A DNA stretch of 64,000 nt from Rhynochetos jubatus. Lineage: Eukaryota > Chordata > Aves > Eurypygiformes > Rhynochetidae. The stretch covers positions 310,001 through 374,000 of the forward strand of contig CM050666.1 of NCBI GenBank assembly GCA_027574665.1, read 5' to 3'. A program made the position numbers and the translations under genes. A model generated the notes under the pieces. That model was given only the letters and a program-made list of their open reading frames with translations. It was not told the origin of the DNA and searched no databases. This document shows, in pieces, positions 21,401 to 34,874 of this stretch; position 1 is the first letter of the stretch, and every line of letters starts with the position of its first letter.

Positions 21401-24400
21401 CTTGCTGCGCCTTTGCAGAGCACTGCGTGCCAGAGCAGCCGGATGGCTGTGTTGCTTGCAATCTCCAGTTCCAACAGTGCCACAGTTCCTCGGCAACAGA
21501 AAGAGCTAGGAAGGAATTGCTTACGCTGTTTTCTCTCGCTGTGCTCTAGCAGTTCGTTCCCTTTTCGGCAGAGCGCGGGACCGCTTGCAAAGCTTAGAAA
21601 CAAACCTCTCCCTTTTCCTCCAAAAGGGAAAGAGCTACGAGAGAATTTCTTAGGGAAACCTTGTTTGTTTTGGCAGAGCACTGCATGCCTCTTAAGACAG
21701 AGCTCTGTATCCCCGGGAAAGTCGAAATCCACAGGGTCACCTTCTCTGTGCTAACAGGCTCGGAGAGGCTCGAATGCGCGGCTCGTTGAAGCGTCTGCCC
21801 GAACACGGACATCTAAAGCAGCACTGTAATGCGACCAAACAGAAAGAGTTAGGAGAGAATTTCCTGTCCCTTCTTGCTGCGCCTTTGCAGAGCACTGCAT
21901 GCCAGAGCAGCCGGATCGCTGTGTTGCTTGCAATCTCCAGTTCCAACAGTGCCACAGTTCCTCGGCAACAGAAAGAGCTAGGGAGGAATTGCTTACGCTG
22001 TTTTCTCTCGCTGTGCTCTAGCAGTTCGTTCCCTTTTCGGCAGAGCGCGGGACCGCTTGCAAAGCTTAGAAACAAACCTCTCCCTTTTCCTCCAAAAGGG
22101 AAAGAGCTACGAGGGAATTTCTTAGCGAAACCTTGTTTGTTTTGGCAGAGCACTGCATGCCTCTTAAGACAGAGCTCTGGATCCCCGGGAAAGTCGAAAT
22201 CCACAGGGTCACCTTCTCTGTGCTAACAGGCTCGGAGAGGCTCGAATGCGCGGCTCGTTGAAGCGTCTGCCCGAACACGGACATCTAAAGCAGCACTGTA
22301 ATGCGACCAAACAGAACGAGTTAGGAGAGAATTTCTTGTCCCTTCTTGCTGCGCCTTTGCAGAGCACTGCGTGCCAGAGCAGCCGGATGGCTGTGTTGCT
22401 TGCAATCTCCAGTTCCAACAGTGCCACAGTTCCTCGGCAACAGAAAGAGCTAGGAAGGAATTGCTTACGCTGTTTTCTCTCGCTGTGCTCTAGCAGTTCG
22501 TTCCCTTTTCGGCAGAGCGCGGGACCGCTTGCAAAGCTTAGAAACAAACCTCTCCCTTTTCCTCCAAAAGGGAAAGAGCTATGAGAGAATTTCTTAGTGA
22601 AACCTTGTTTGTTTTGGCAGAGCACTGCATGCCTCTTAAGAGAGAGCTCTGGATGCCCGGGAAAGTCGAAATCCACAGGGTCACCTTCTCTGTGCTAACA
22701 GGCTCGGAGAGGCTCGAATGCACGGCTCGTTGAAGCGTCTGCCCGAACACGGACATCTAAAGCAGCACTGTATGCGACCAAACAGAAAGAGTTAGGAGAG
22801 AATTTCTTGTCCCTTCTTGCTGCGCCTTTGCAGAGCACTGCGTGCCAGAGCAGCCGGATGGCTGTGTTGCTTGCAATCTCCAGTTCCAACAGTGCCACAG
22901 TTCCTCGGCAACAGAAAGAGCTAGGAAGGAATTGCTTATGCTGTTTTCTCTCGCTGTGCTCTAGCAGTTCGTTCCCTTTTCGGCAGAGCGCGGGACCGCT
23001 TGCAAAGCTTAGAAACAAACCTCTCCCTTTTCCTCCAAAAGGGAAAGAGCTACGAGAGAATTTCTTAGGGAAACCTTGTTTGTTTTGGCAGAGCACTGCA
23101 TGCCTCTTAAGACAGAGCTCTGGATCCCCGGGAAAGTCGAAATCCACAGGGTCACCTTCTCTGTGCTAACAGGCTCGGAGAGGCTCGAATGCGCGGCTCG
23201 TTGAAGCGTCTGCCCGAACACGGACATCTGAAGCAGCACTGTAATGCGACCAAACAGAAAGAGTTAGGAGAGAATTTCCTGTCCCTTCTTGCTGCGCCTT
23301 TGCAGAGCACTGCATGCCAGAGCAGCCGGATCGCTGTGTTGCTTGCAATCTCCAGTTCCAACAGTGCCACAGTTCCTCGGCAACAGAAAGAGCTAGGGAG
23401 GAATTGCTTACGCTGTTTTCTCTCGCTGTGCTCTAGCAGTTCGTTCCCTTTTCGGCAGAGCGCGGGACCGCTTGCAAAGCTTAGAAACAAACCTCTCCCT
23501 TTTCCTCCAAAAGGGAAAGAGCTACGAGAGAATTTCTTAGTGAAACCTTGTTTGTTTTGGCAGAGCACTGCATGCCTCTTAAGACAGAGCTCTGGATCCC
23601 CGGGAAAGTCGAAATCCACAGGGTCACCTTCTCTGTGCTAACAGGCTCGGAGAGGCTCGAATGCGCGGCTCGTTGAAGCGTCTGCCCGAACACGGACATC
23701 TAAAGCAGCACTGTAATGCGACCAAACAGAAAGAGTTAGGAGAGAATTTCCTGTCCCTTCTTGCTGCGCCTTTGCAGAGCACTGCATGCCAGAGCAGCCG
23801 GATGGCTGTGTTGCTTGCAATCTCCAGTTCCAACAGTGCCACAGTTCCTCGGCAACAGAAAGAGCTAGGGAGGAATTGCTTACGCTGTTTTCTCTCGCTG
23901 TGCTCTAGCAGTTCGTTCCCTTTTCGGCAGAGCGCGGGACCGCTTGCAAAGCTTAGAAACAAACCTCTCCCTTTTCCTCCAAAAGGGAAAGAGCTACGAG
24001 AGAATTTCTTAGGGAAACCTTGTTTGTTTTGGCAGAGCACTGCATGCCTCTTAAGACAGAGCTCTGGATCCCCGGGAAAGTCGAAATCCACAGGGTCACC
24101 TTCTCTGTGCTAACAGGCTCGGAGAGGCTCGAATGCGCGGCTCGTTGAAGCGTCTGCCCGAACACGGACATCTAAAGCAGCACTGTAATGCGACCAAACA
24201 GAACGAGTTAGGAGAGAATTTCTTGTCCCTTCTTGCTGCGCCTTTGCAGAGCACTGCGTGCCAGAGCAGCCGGATGGCTGTGTTGCTTGCAATCTCCAGT
24301 TCCAACAGTGCCACAGTTCCTCGGCAACAGAAAGAGCTAGGAAGGAATTGCTTACGCTGTTTTCTCTCGCTGTGCTCTAGCAGTTCGTTCCCTTTTCGGC

Positions 24401-27400
24401 AGAGCGCGGGACCGCTTGCAAAGCTTAGAAACAAACCTCTCCCTTTTCCTCCAAAAGGGAAAGAGCTACGAGAGAATTTCTTAGGGAAACCTTGTTTGTT
24501 TTGGCAGAGCACTGCATGCCTCTTAAGACAGAGCTCTGGATCCCCGGGAAAGTCGAAATCCACAGGGTCACCTTCTCTGTGCTAACAGGCTCGGAGAGGC
24601 TCGAATGCGCGGCTCGTTGAAGCGTCTGCCCGAACACGGACATCTAAAGCAGCACTGTAATGCGACCAAACAGAAAGAGTTAGGAGAGAATTTCCTGTCC
24701 CTTCTTGCTGCGCCTTTGCAGAGCACTGCATGCCAGAGCAGCCGGATCGCTGTGTTGCTTGCAATCTCCAGTTCCAACAGTGCCACAGTTCCTCGGCAAC
24801 AGAAAGAGCTAGGGAGGAATTGCTTACGCTGTTTTCTCTCGCTGTGCTCTAGCAGTTCGTTCCCTTTTCGGCAGAGCGCGGGACCGCTTGCAAAGCTTAG
24901 AAACAAACCTCTCCCTTTTCCTCCCAAGCGGAAAGAACTACGAGAGAATTTCTGAGTGAAGCCTTGTTTGTTTTGGCAGAGCACTGCATGCCTCTTAAGA
25001 CAGAGCTCTGGATCCCCGGGAAAGTCGAAATCCACAGGGTCACCTTCTCTGTGCTAACAGGCTCGGAGAGGCTCGAATGCGCGGCTCGTTGAAGCGTCTG
25101 CCCGAACACGGACATCTAAAGCAGCACCGTAATGCGACCAAACAGAAAGAGTTAGGAGAGAATTTCTTGTCCCTTCTTGCTGCGCCTTTGCAGAGCACTG
25201 CGTGCCAGAGCAGCCGGATGGCTGTGTTGCTTGCAATCTCCAGTTCCAACAGTGCCACAGTTCCTCGGCAACAGGAAGAGCTAGGAAGGAATTGCTTACA
25301 CTGTTTTCTCTCGCTGTGCTCTAGCAGTTCGTTCCCTTTTCGGCAGAGCGCGGGACCGCTTGCAAAGCTTAGAAACAAACCTCTCCCTTTTCCTCCAAAA
25401 GGGAAAGAGCTACGAGAGAATTTCTTAGGGAAACCTTGTTTGTTTTGGCAGAGCACTGCATGCCTCTTAAGACAGAGCTCTGGATCCCCGGGAAAGTCGA
25501 AATCCACAGGGTCACCTTCTCTGTGCTAACAGGCTCGGAGAGGCTCGAATGCGCGGCTCGTTGAAGCGTCTGCCCGAACACGGACATCTAAAGCAGCACT
25601 GTAATGCGACCAAACAGAAAGAGTTAGGAGAGAATTTCCTGTCCCTTCTTGCTGCGCCTTTGCAGAGCACTGCATGCCAGAGCAGCCGGATCGCTGTGTT
25701 GCTTGCAATCTCCAGTTCCAACAGTGCCACAGTTCCTCGGCAACAGAAAGAGCTAGGGAGGAATTGCTTACGCTGTTTTCTCTCGCTGTGCTCTAGCAGT
25801 TCGTTCCCTTTTCGGCAGAGCGCGGGACCGCTTGCAAAGCTTAGAAACAAACCTCTCCCTTTTCCTCCAAAAGGGAAAGAGCTACGAGAGAATTTCTTAG
25901 GGAAACCTTGTTTGTTTTGGCAGAGCACTGCATGTCTCTTAAGACAGAGCTCTGGATCCCCGGGAAAGTCGAAATCCACAGGGTCACCTTCTCTGTGCTA
26001 ACAGGCTCGGAGAGGCTCGAATGCGCGGCTCGTTGAAGCGTCTGCCCGAACACGGACATCTGAAGCAGCACTGTAATGCGACCAAACAGAAAGAGTTAGG
26101 AGAGAATTTCTTGTCCCTTCTTGCTGCGCCTTTGCAGAGCACTGCGTGCCAGAGCAGCCGGATCGCTGTGTTGCTTGCAATCTCCAGTTCCAACAGTGCC
26201 ACAGTTCCTCGGCAACAGAAAGAGCTAGGAAGGAATTGCTTACGCTGTTTTCTCTCGCTGTGCTCTAGCAGTTCGTTCCCTTTTCGGCAGAGCGCGGGAC
26301 CGCTTGCAAAGCTTAGAAACAAACCTCTCCCTTTTCCTCCAAAAGGGAAAGAGCTACGAGAGAATTTCTTAGGGAAACCTTGTTTGTTTTGGCAGAGCAC
26401 TGCATGCCTCTTAAGACAGAGCTCTGGATCCCCGGGAAAGTCGAAATCCACAGGGTCACCTTCTCTGTGCTAACAGGCTCGGAGAGGCTCGAATGCGCGG
26501 CTCGTTGAAGCGTCTGCCCGAACACGGACATCTAAAGCAGCACTGTAATGCGACCAAACAGAACGAGTTAGGAGAGAATTTCTTGTCCCTTCTTGCTGCG
26601 CCTTTGCAGAGCACTGCGTGCCAGAGCAGCCGGATCGCTGTGTTGCTTGCAATCTCCAGTTCCAACAGTGCCACAGTTCCTCGGCAACAGAAAGAGCTAG
26701 GAAGGAATTGCTTACGCTGTTTTCTCTCGCTGTGCTCTAGCAGTTCGTTCCCTTTTCGGCAGAGCGCGGGACCGCTTGCAAAGCTTAGAAACAAACCTCT
26801 CCCTTTTCCTCCAAAAGGGAAAGAGCTACGAGAGAATTTCTTAGGGAAACCTTGTTTGTTTTGGCAGAGCACTGCATGCCTCTTAAGACAGAGCTCTGGA
26901 TCCCCGGGAAAGTCGAAATCCACAGGGTCACCTTCTCTGTGCTAACAGGCTCGGAGAGGCTCGAATGCGCGGCTCGTTGAAGCGTCTGCCCGAACACGGA
27001 CATCTAAAGCAGCACTGTAATGCGACCAAACAGAACGAGTTAGGAGAGAATTTCTTGTCCCTTCTTGCTGCGCCTTTGCAGAGCACTGCGTGCCAGAGCA
27101 GCCGGATGGCTGTGTTGCTTGCAATCTCCAGTTCCAACAGTGCCACAGTTCCTCGGCAACAGAAAGAGCTAGGAAGGAATTGCTTACGCTGTTTTCTCTC
27201 GCTGTGCTCTAGCAGTTCGTTCCCTTTTCGGCAGAGCGCGGGACCGCTTGCAAAGCTTAGAAACAAACCTCTCCCTTTTCCTCCAAAAGGGAAAGAGCTA
27301 CGAGAGAATTTCTTAGGGAAACCTTGTTTGTTTTGGCAGAGCACTGCATGCCTCTTAAGACAGAGCTCTGGATCCCCGGGAAAGTCGAAATCCACAGGGT

Positions 27401-29734
27401 CACCTTCTCTGTGCTAACAGGCTCGGAGAGGCTCGAATGCGCGGCTCGTTGAAGCGTCTGCCCGAACACAGACATCTGAAGCAGCACTGTAATGCGACCA
27501 AACAGAAAGAGTTAGGAGAGAATTTCTTGTCCCTTCTTGCTGCGCCTTTGCAGAGCACTGCGTGCCAGAGCAGCCGGATGGCTGTGTTGCTTGCAATCTC
27601 CAGTTCCAACAGTGCCACAGTTCCTCGGCAACAGGAAGAGCTAGGAAGGAATTGCTTACGCTGTTTTCTCTCGCTGTGCTCTAGCAGTTCGTTCCCTTTT
27701 CGGCAGAGCGCGGGACCGCTTGCAAAGCTTAGAAACAAACCTCTCCCTTTTCCTCCAAAAGGGAAAGAGCTACGAGAGAATTTCTTAGTGAAACCTTGTT
27801 TGTTTTGGCAGAGCACTGCATGCCTCTTAAGACAGAGCTCTGGATCCCCGGGAAAGTCGAAATCCACAGGGTCACCTTCTCTGTGCTAACAGGCTCGGAG
27901 AGGCTCGAATGCGCGGCTCGTTGAAGCGTCTGCCCGAACACGGACATCTAAAGCAGCACTGTAATGCGACCAAACAGAAAGAGTTAGGAGAGAATTTCCT
28001 GTCCCTTCTTGCTGCGCCTTTGCAGAGCACTGCGTGCCAGAGCAGCCGGATGGCTGTGTTGCTTGCAATCTCCAGTTCCAACAGTGCCACAGTTCCTCGG
28101 CAACAGGAAGAGCTAGGAAGGAATTGCTTACGCTGTTTTCTCTCGCTGTGCTCTAGCAGTTCGTTCCCTTTTCGGCAGAGCGCGGGACCGCTTGCAAAGC
28201 TTAGAAACAAACCTCTCCCTTTTCCTCCAAAAGGGAAAGAGCTACGAGAGAATTTCTTAGTGAAACCTTGTTTGTTTTGGCAGAGCACTGCATGCCTCTT
28301 AAGACAGAGCTCTGGATCCCCGGGAAAGTCGAAATCCACAGGGTCACCTTCTCTGTGCTAACAGGCTCGGAGAGGCTCGAATGCGCGGCTCGTTGAAGCG
28401 TCTGCCCGAACACGGACATCTGAAGCAGCACTCTAATGCGACCAAACAGAAAGAGTTAGGAGAGAATTTCCTGTCCCTTCTTGCTGCGCCTTTGCAGAGC
28501 ACTGCATGCCAGAGCAGCCGGATGGCTGTGTTGCTTGCAATCTCCAGTTCCAACAGTGCCACAGTTCCTCGGCAACAGAAAGAGCTAGGGAGGAATTGCT
28601 TACGCTGTTTTCTCTCGCTGTGCTCTAGCAGTTCGTTCCCTTTTCGGCAGAGCGCGGGACCGCTTGCAAAGCTTAGAAACAAACCTCTCCCTTTTCCTCC
28701 AAAAGGGAAAGAGCTACGAGAGAATTTCTTAGGGAAACCTTGTTTGTTTTGGCAGAGCACTGCATGTCTCTTAAGACAGAGCTCTGGATCCCCGGGAAAG
28801 TCGAAATCCACAGGGTCACCTTCTCTGTGCTAACAGGCTCGGAGAGGCTCGAATGCGCGGCTCGTTGAAGCGTCTGCCCGAACACGGACATCTGAAGCAG
28901 CACTGTAATGCGACCAAACAGAAAGAGTTAGGAGAGAATTTCTTGTCCCTTCTTGCTGCGCCTTTGCAGAGCACTGCGTGCCAGAGCAGCCGGATCGCTG
29001 TGTTGCTTGCAATCTCCAGTTCCAACAGTGCCACAGTTCCTCGGCAACAGAAAGAGCTAGGAAGGAATTGCTTACGCTGTTTTCTCTCGCTGTGCTCTAG
29101 CAGTTCGTTCCCTTTTCGGCAGAGCGCGGGACCGCTTGCAAAGCTTAGAAACAAACCTCTCCCTTTTCCTCCAAAAGGGAAAGAGCTACGAGAGAATTTC
29201 TTAGGGAAACCTTGTTTGTTTTGGCAGAGCACTGCATGCCTCTTAAGACAGAGCTCTGGATCCCCGGGAAAGTCGAAATCCACAGGGTCACCTTCTCTGT
29301 GCTAACAGGCTCGGAGAGGCTCGAATGCGCGGCTCGTTGAAGCGTCTGCCCGAACACGGACATCTAAAGCAGCACTGTAATGCGACCAAACAGAAAGAGT
29401 TAGGAGAGAATTTCTTGTCCCTTCTTGCTGCGCCTTTGCAGAGCACTGCGTGCCAGAGCAGCCGGATCGCTGTGTTGCTTGCAATCTCCAGTTCCAACAG
29501 TGCCACAGTTCCTCGGCAACAGAAAGAGCTAGGAAGGAATTGCTTACGCTGTTTTCTCTCGCTGTGCTCTAGCAGTTCGTTCCCTTTTCGGCAGAGCGCG
29601 GGACCGCTTGCAAAGCTTAGAAACAAACCTCTCCCTTTTCCTCCAAAAGGGAAAGAGCTACGAGAGAATTTCTTAGGGAAACCTTGTTTGTTTTGGCAGA
29701 GCACTGCATGCCTCTTAAGACAGAGCTCTGGATC

Positions 29735-32700
29735 CCCGGGAAAGTCGAAATCCACAGGGTCACCTTCTCTGTGCTAACAGGCTCGGAGAGGCTCGAATGC
29801 GCGGCTCGTTGAAGCGTCTGCCCGAACACGGACATCTGAAGCAGCACTGTAATGCGACCAAACAGAAAGAGTTAGGAGAGAATTTCTTGTCCCTTCTTGC
29901 TGCGCCTTTGCAGAGCACTGCGTGCCAGAGCAGCCGGATGGCTGTGTTGCTTGCAATCTCCAGTTCCAACAGTGCCACAGTTCCTCGGCAACAGGAAGAG
30001 CTAGGAAGGAATTGCTTACGCTGTTTTCTCTCGCTGTGCTCTAGCAGTTCGTTCCCTTTTCGGCAGAGCGCGGGACCGCTTGCAAAGCTTAGAAACAAAC
30101 CTCTCCCTTTTCCTCCAAAAGGGAAAGAGCTACGAGAGAATTTCTTAGGGAAACCTTGTTTGTTTTGGCAGAGCACTGCATGTCTCTTAAGACAGAGCTC
30201 TGGATCCCCGGGAAAGTCGAAATCCACAGGGTCACCTTCTCTGTGCTAACAGGCTCGGAGAGGCTCGAATGCGCGGCTCGTTGAAGCGTCTGCCCGAACA
30301 CGGACATCTAAAGCAGCACTGTAATGCGACCAAACAGAAAGAGTTAGGAGAGAATTTCCTGTCCCTTCTTGCTGCGCCTTTGCAGAGCACTGCATGCCAG
30401 AGCAGCCGGATGGCTGTGTTGCTTGCAATCTCCAGTTCCAACAGTGCCACAGTTCCTCGGCAACAGAAAGAGCTAGGAAGGAATTGCTTACGCTGTTTTC
30501 TCTCGCTGTGCTCTAGCAGTTCGTTCCCTTTTCGGCAGAGCGCGGGACCGCTTGCAAAGCTTAGAAACAAACCTCTCCCTTTTCCTCCAAAAGGGAAAGA
30601 GCTACGAGAGAATTTCTTAGGGAAACCTTGTTTGTTTTGGCAGAGCACTGCATGCCTCTTAAGACAGAGCTCTGGATCCCCGGGAAAGTCGAAATCCACA
30701 GGGTCACCTTCTCTGTGCTAACAGGCTCGGAGAGGCTCGAATGCGCGGCTCGTTGAAGCGTCTGCCCGAACACGGACATCTAAAGCAGCACTGTAATGCG
30801 ACCAAACAGAACGAGTTAGGAGAGAATTTCTTGTCCCTTCTTGCTGCGCCTTTGCAGAGCACTGCGTGCCAGAGCAGCCGGATCGCTGTGTTGCTTGCAA
30901 TCTCCAGTTCCAACAGTGCCACAGTTCCTCGGCAACAGAAAGAGCTAGGAAGGAATTGCTTACGCTGTTTTCTCTCGCTGTGCTCTAGCAGTTCGTTCCC
31001 TTTTCGGCAGAGCGCGGGACCGCTTGCAAAGCTTAGAAACAAACCTCTCCCTTTTCCTCCAAAAGGGAAAGAGCTACGAGAGAATTTCTTAGGGAAACCT
31101 TGTTTGTTTTGGCAGAGCACTGCATGCCTCTTAAGACAGAGCTCTGGATCCCCGGGAAAGTCGAAATCCACAGGGTCACCTTCTCTGTGCTAACAGGCTC
31201 GGAGAGGCTCGAATGCGCGGCTCGTTGAAGCGTCTGCCCGAACACGGACATCTAAAGCAGCACTGTAATGCGACCAAACAGAACGAGTTAGGAGAGAATT
31301 TCTTGTCCCTTCTTGCTGCGCCTTTGCAGAGCACTGCGTGCCAGAGCAGCCGGATGGCTGTGTTGCTTGCAATCTCCAGTTCCAACAGTGCCACAGTTCC
31401 TCGGCAACAGAAAGAGCTAGGAAGGAATTGCTTACGCTGTTTTCTCTCGCTGTGCTCTAGCAGTTCGTTCCCTTTTCGGCAGAGCGCGGGACCGCTTGCA
31501 AAGCTTAGAAACAAACCTCTCCCTTTTCCTCCAAAAGGGAAAGAGCTACGAGAGAATTTCTTAGTGAAACCTTGTTTGTTTTGGGAGAGCACTGCATGCC
31601 TCTTAAGACAGAGCTCTGTATCCCCGGGAAAGTCGAAATCCACAGGGTCACCTTCTCTGTGCTAACAGGCTCGGAGAGGCTCGAATGCGCGGCTCGTTGA
31701 AGCGTCTGCCCGAACACGGACATCTGAAGCAGCACTGTAATGCGACCAAACAGAAAGAGTTAGGAGAGAATTTCTTGTCCCTTCTTGCTGCGCCTTTGCA
31801 GAGCACTGCGTGCCAGAGCAGCCGGATGGCTGTGTTGCTTGCAATCTCCAGTTCCAACAGTGCCACAGTTCCTCGGCAACAGGAAGAGCTAGGAAGGAAT
31901 TGCTTGAGCTGTTTTCTCTCGCTGTGCTCTAGCAGTTCGTTCCCTTTTCGGCAGAGCGCGGGACCGCTTGCAAAGCTTAGAAACAAACCTCTCCCTTTTC
32001 CTCCAAAAGGGAAAGAGCTACGAGAGAATTTCTTAGGGAAACCTTGTTTGTTTTGGCAGAGCACTGCATGCCTCTTAAGACAGAGCTCTGGATCCCCGGG
32101 AAAGTCGAAATCCACAGGGTCACCTTCTCTGTGCTAACAGGCTCGGAGAGGCTCGAATGCGCGGCTCGTTGAAGCGTCTGCCCGAACACGGACATCTAAA
32201 GCAGCACTGTAATGCGACCAAACAGAAAGAGTTAGGAGAGAATTTCCTGTCCCTTCTTGCTGCGCCTTTGCAGAGCACTGCATGCCAGAGCAGCCGGATG
32301 GCTGTGTTGCTTGCAATCTCCTGTTCCAACAGTGCCACAGTTCCTCGGCAACAGAAAGAGCTAGGGAGGAATTGCTTACGCTGTTTTCTCTCGCTGTGCT
32401 CTAGCAGTTCGTTCCCTTTTCGGCAGAGCGCGGGACCGCTTGCAAAGCTTAGAAACAAACCTCTCCCTTTTCCTCCAAAAGGGAAAGAGCTACGAGAGAA
32501 TTTCTTAGGGAAACCTTGTTTGTTTTGGCAGAGCACTGCATGTCTCTTAAGACAGAGCTCTGGATCCCCGGGAAAGTCGGAATCCACAGGGTCACCTTCT
32601 CTGTGCTAACAGGCTCGGAGAGGCTCGAATGCGCGGCTCGTTGAAGCGTCTGCCCGAACACGGACATCTAAAGCAGCACTGTAATGCGACCAAACAGAAC

Positions 32701-33510
32701 GAGTTAGGAGAGAATTTCTTGTCCCTTCTTGCTGCGCCTTTGCAGAGCACTGCGTGCCAGAGCAGCCGGATCGCTGTGTTGCTTGCAATCTCCAGTTCCA
32801 ACAGTGCCACAGTTCCTCGGCAACAGAAAGAGCTAGGAAGGAATTGCTTACGCTGTTTTCTCTCGCTGTGCTCTAGCAGTTCGTTCCCTTTTCGGCAGAG
32901 CGCGGGACCGCTTGCAAAGCTTAGAAACAAACCTCTCCCTTTTCCTCCAAAAGGGAAAGAGCTACGAGAGAATTTCTTAGGGAAACCTTGTTTGTTTTGG
33001 CAGAGCACTGCATGCCTCTTAAGACAGAGCTCTGGATCCCCGGGAAAGTCGAAATCCACAGGGTCACCTTCTCTGTGCTAACAGGCTCGGAGAGGCTCGA
33101 ATGCGCGGCTCGTTGAAGCGTCTGCCCGAACACGGACATCTAAAGCAGCACTGTAATGCGACCAAACAGAACGAGTTAGGAGAGAATTTCTTATCCCTTC
33201 TTGCTGCGCCTTTGCAGAGCACTGCGTGCCAGAGCAGCCGGACCGCTGTGTTGCTTGCAATCTCCAGTTCCAACAGTGCCACAGTTCCTCGGCAACAGAA
33301 AGAGCTAGGAAGGAATTGCTTACGCTGTTTTCTCTCGCTGTGCTCTAGCAGTTCGTTCCCTTTTCGGCAGAGCGCGGGACCGCTTGCAAAGCTTAGAAAC
33401 AAACCTCTCCCTTTTCCTCCAAAAGGGAAAGAGCTACGAGAGAATTTCTTAGGGAAACCTTGTTTGTTTTGGCAGAGCACTGCATGCCTCTTAAGACAGA
33501 GCTCTGGATC
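29735..33510 (+). repeat. Diverged tetramer repeat (2 x 1888 bp)
   Basis: Copies at 29735, 30207, 30679 and 31151 show the ordered markers CTGAAG with CAGGAAGAG; TTTCCTGTCCC; GAACGAG with GGATCGCTG; GAACGAG with GGATGGCTG. Copies at 31623, 32095, 32567 and 33039 repeat this order, except that the last has GGACCGCTG. Private changes (TTGAGCTG near 31905, CCTGTTCC near 32322, GTCGGAATCC near 32577) show the two blocks have diverged. The register is weaker than in the 43-51 kb tetramer. Confidence 0.55.
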
Positions 33511-34833
33511 CCCGGGAAAGTCGAAATCCACAGGGTCACCTTCTCTGTGCTAACAGGCTCGGAGAGGCTCGAATGCGCGGCTCGTTGAAGCGTCTGCCCG
33601 AACACGGACATCTGAAGCAGCACTGTATGCGACCAAACAGAAAGAGTTAGGAGAGAATTTCTTGTCCCTTCTTGCTGCGCCTTTGCAGAGCACTGCGTGC
33701 CAGAGCAGCCGGATCGCTGTGTTGCTTGCAATCTCCAGTTCCAACAGTGCCACAGTTCCTCGGCAACAGAAAGAGCTAGGAAGGAATTGCTTACGCTGTT
33801 TTCTCTCGCTGTGCTCTAGCAGTTCGTTCCCTTTTCGGCAGAGCGCGGGACCGCTTGCAAAGCTTAGAAACAAACCTCTCCCTTTTCCTCCAAAAGGGAA
33901 AGAGCTACGAGAGAATTTCTTAGGGAAACCTTGTTTGTTTTGGCAGAGCACTGCATGCCTCTTAAGACAGAGCTCTGGATCCCCGGGAAAGTCGAAATCC
34001 ACAGGGTCACCTTCTCTGTGCTAACAGACTCGGAGAGGCTCGAATGCGCGGCTCGTTGAAGCGTCTGCCCGAACACGGACATCTGAAGCAGCACTGTAAT
34101 GTGACCAAACAGAAAGAGTTAGGAGAGAATTTCTTGTCCCTTCTTGCTGCGCCTTTGCAGAGCACTGCGTGCCAGAGCAGCCGGATGGCTGTGTTGCTTG
34201 CAATCTCCAGTTCCAACAGTGCCACAGTTCCTCGGCAACAGAAAGAGCTAGGAAGGAATTGCTTACGCTGTTTTCTCTCGCTGTGCTCTAGCAGTTCGTT
34301 CCCTTTTCGGCAGAGCGCGGGACCGCTTGCAAAGCTTAGAAACAAACCTCTCCCTTTTCCTCCCAAGCAGAAAGAGCTACGAGAGAATTTCTGAATGAAG
34401 CCTTGTTTGTTTTGGCAGAGCACTGCATGTCTCTTAAGACAGAGCTCTGGATCCCCGGGAAAGTCGAAATCCACAGGGTCACCTTCTCTGTGCTAACAGG
34501 CTCGGAGAGGCTCGAATGCGCGGCTCGTTGAAGCGTCTGCCCGAACACGGACATCTAAATCAGCACTGTAATGCGACCAAACAGAACGAGTTAGGAGAGA
34601 ATTTCTTGTCCCTTCTTGCTGCGCCTTTGCAGAGCACTGCGTGCCAGAGCAGCCGGATGGCTGTGTTGCTTGCAATCTCCAGTTCCAACAGTGCCACAGT
34701 TCCTCGGCAACAGGAAGAGCTAGGAAGGAATTGCTTACGCTGTTTTCTCTCGCTGTGCTCTAGCAGTTCGTTCCCTTTTCGGCAGAGCGCGGGACCGCTT
34801 GCAAAGCTTAGAAACAAACCTCTCCCTTTTCCT

Positions 34834-34874
34834 CCCAAGCGGAAAGAACTACGAGAGAATTTCTTAGTGAAACC
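34834..34874 (+). other. Hybrid allele: R-type start, common-type end
   Basis: The copy starting at 34454 reads CCCAAGCGGAAAGAACTACG like the R type but continues TTCTTAGTGAAACC like the common type. The switch lies in the identical AGAGAATTTCT between them. This is direct evidence of exchange (gene conversion or unequal crossover) within a tract of about 12 bp or longer. Its neighbours on both sides, at 33982 and 34926, are R-like, so the common-type segment is local. Confidence 0.65.
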
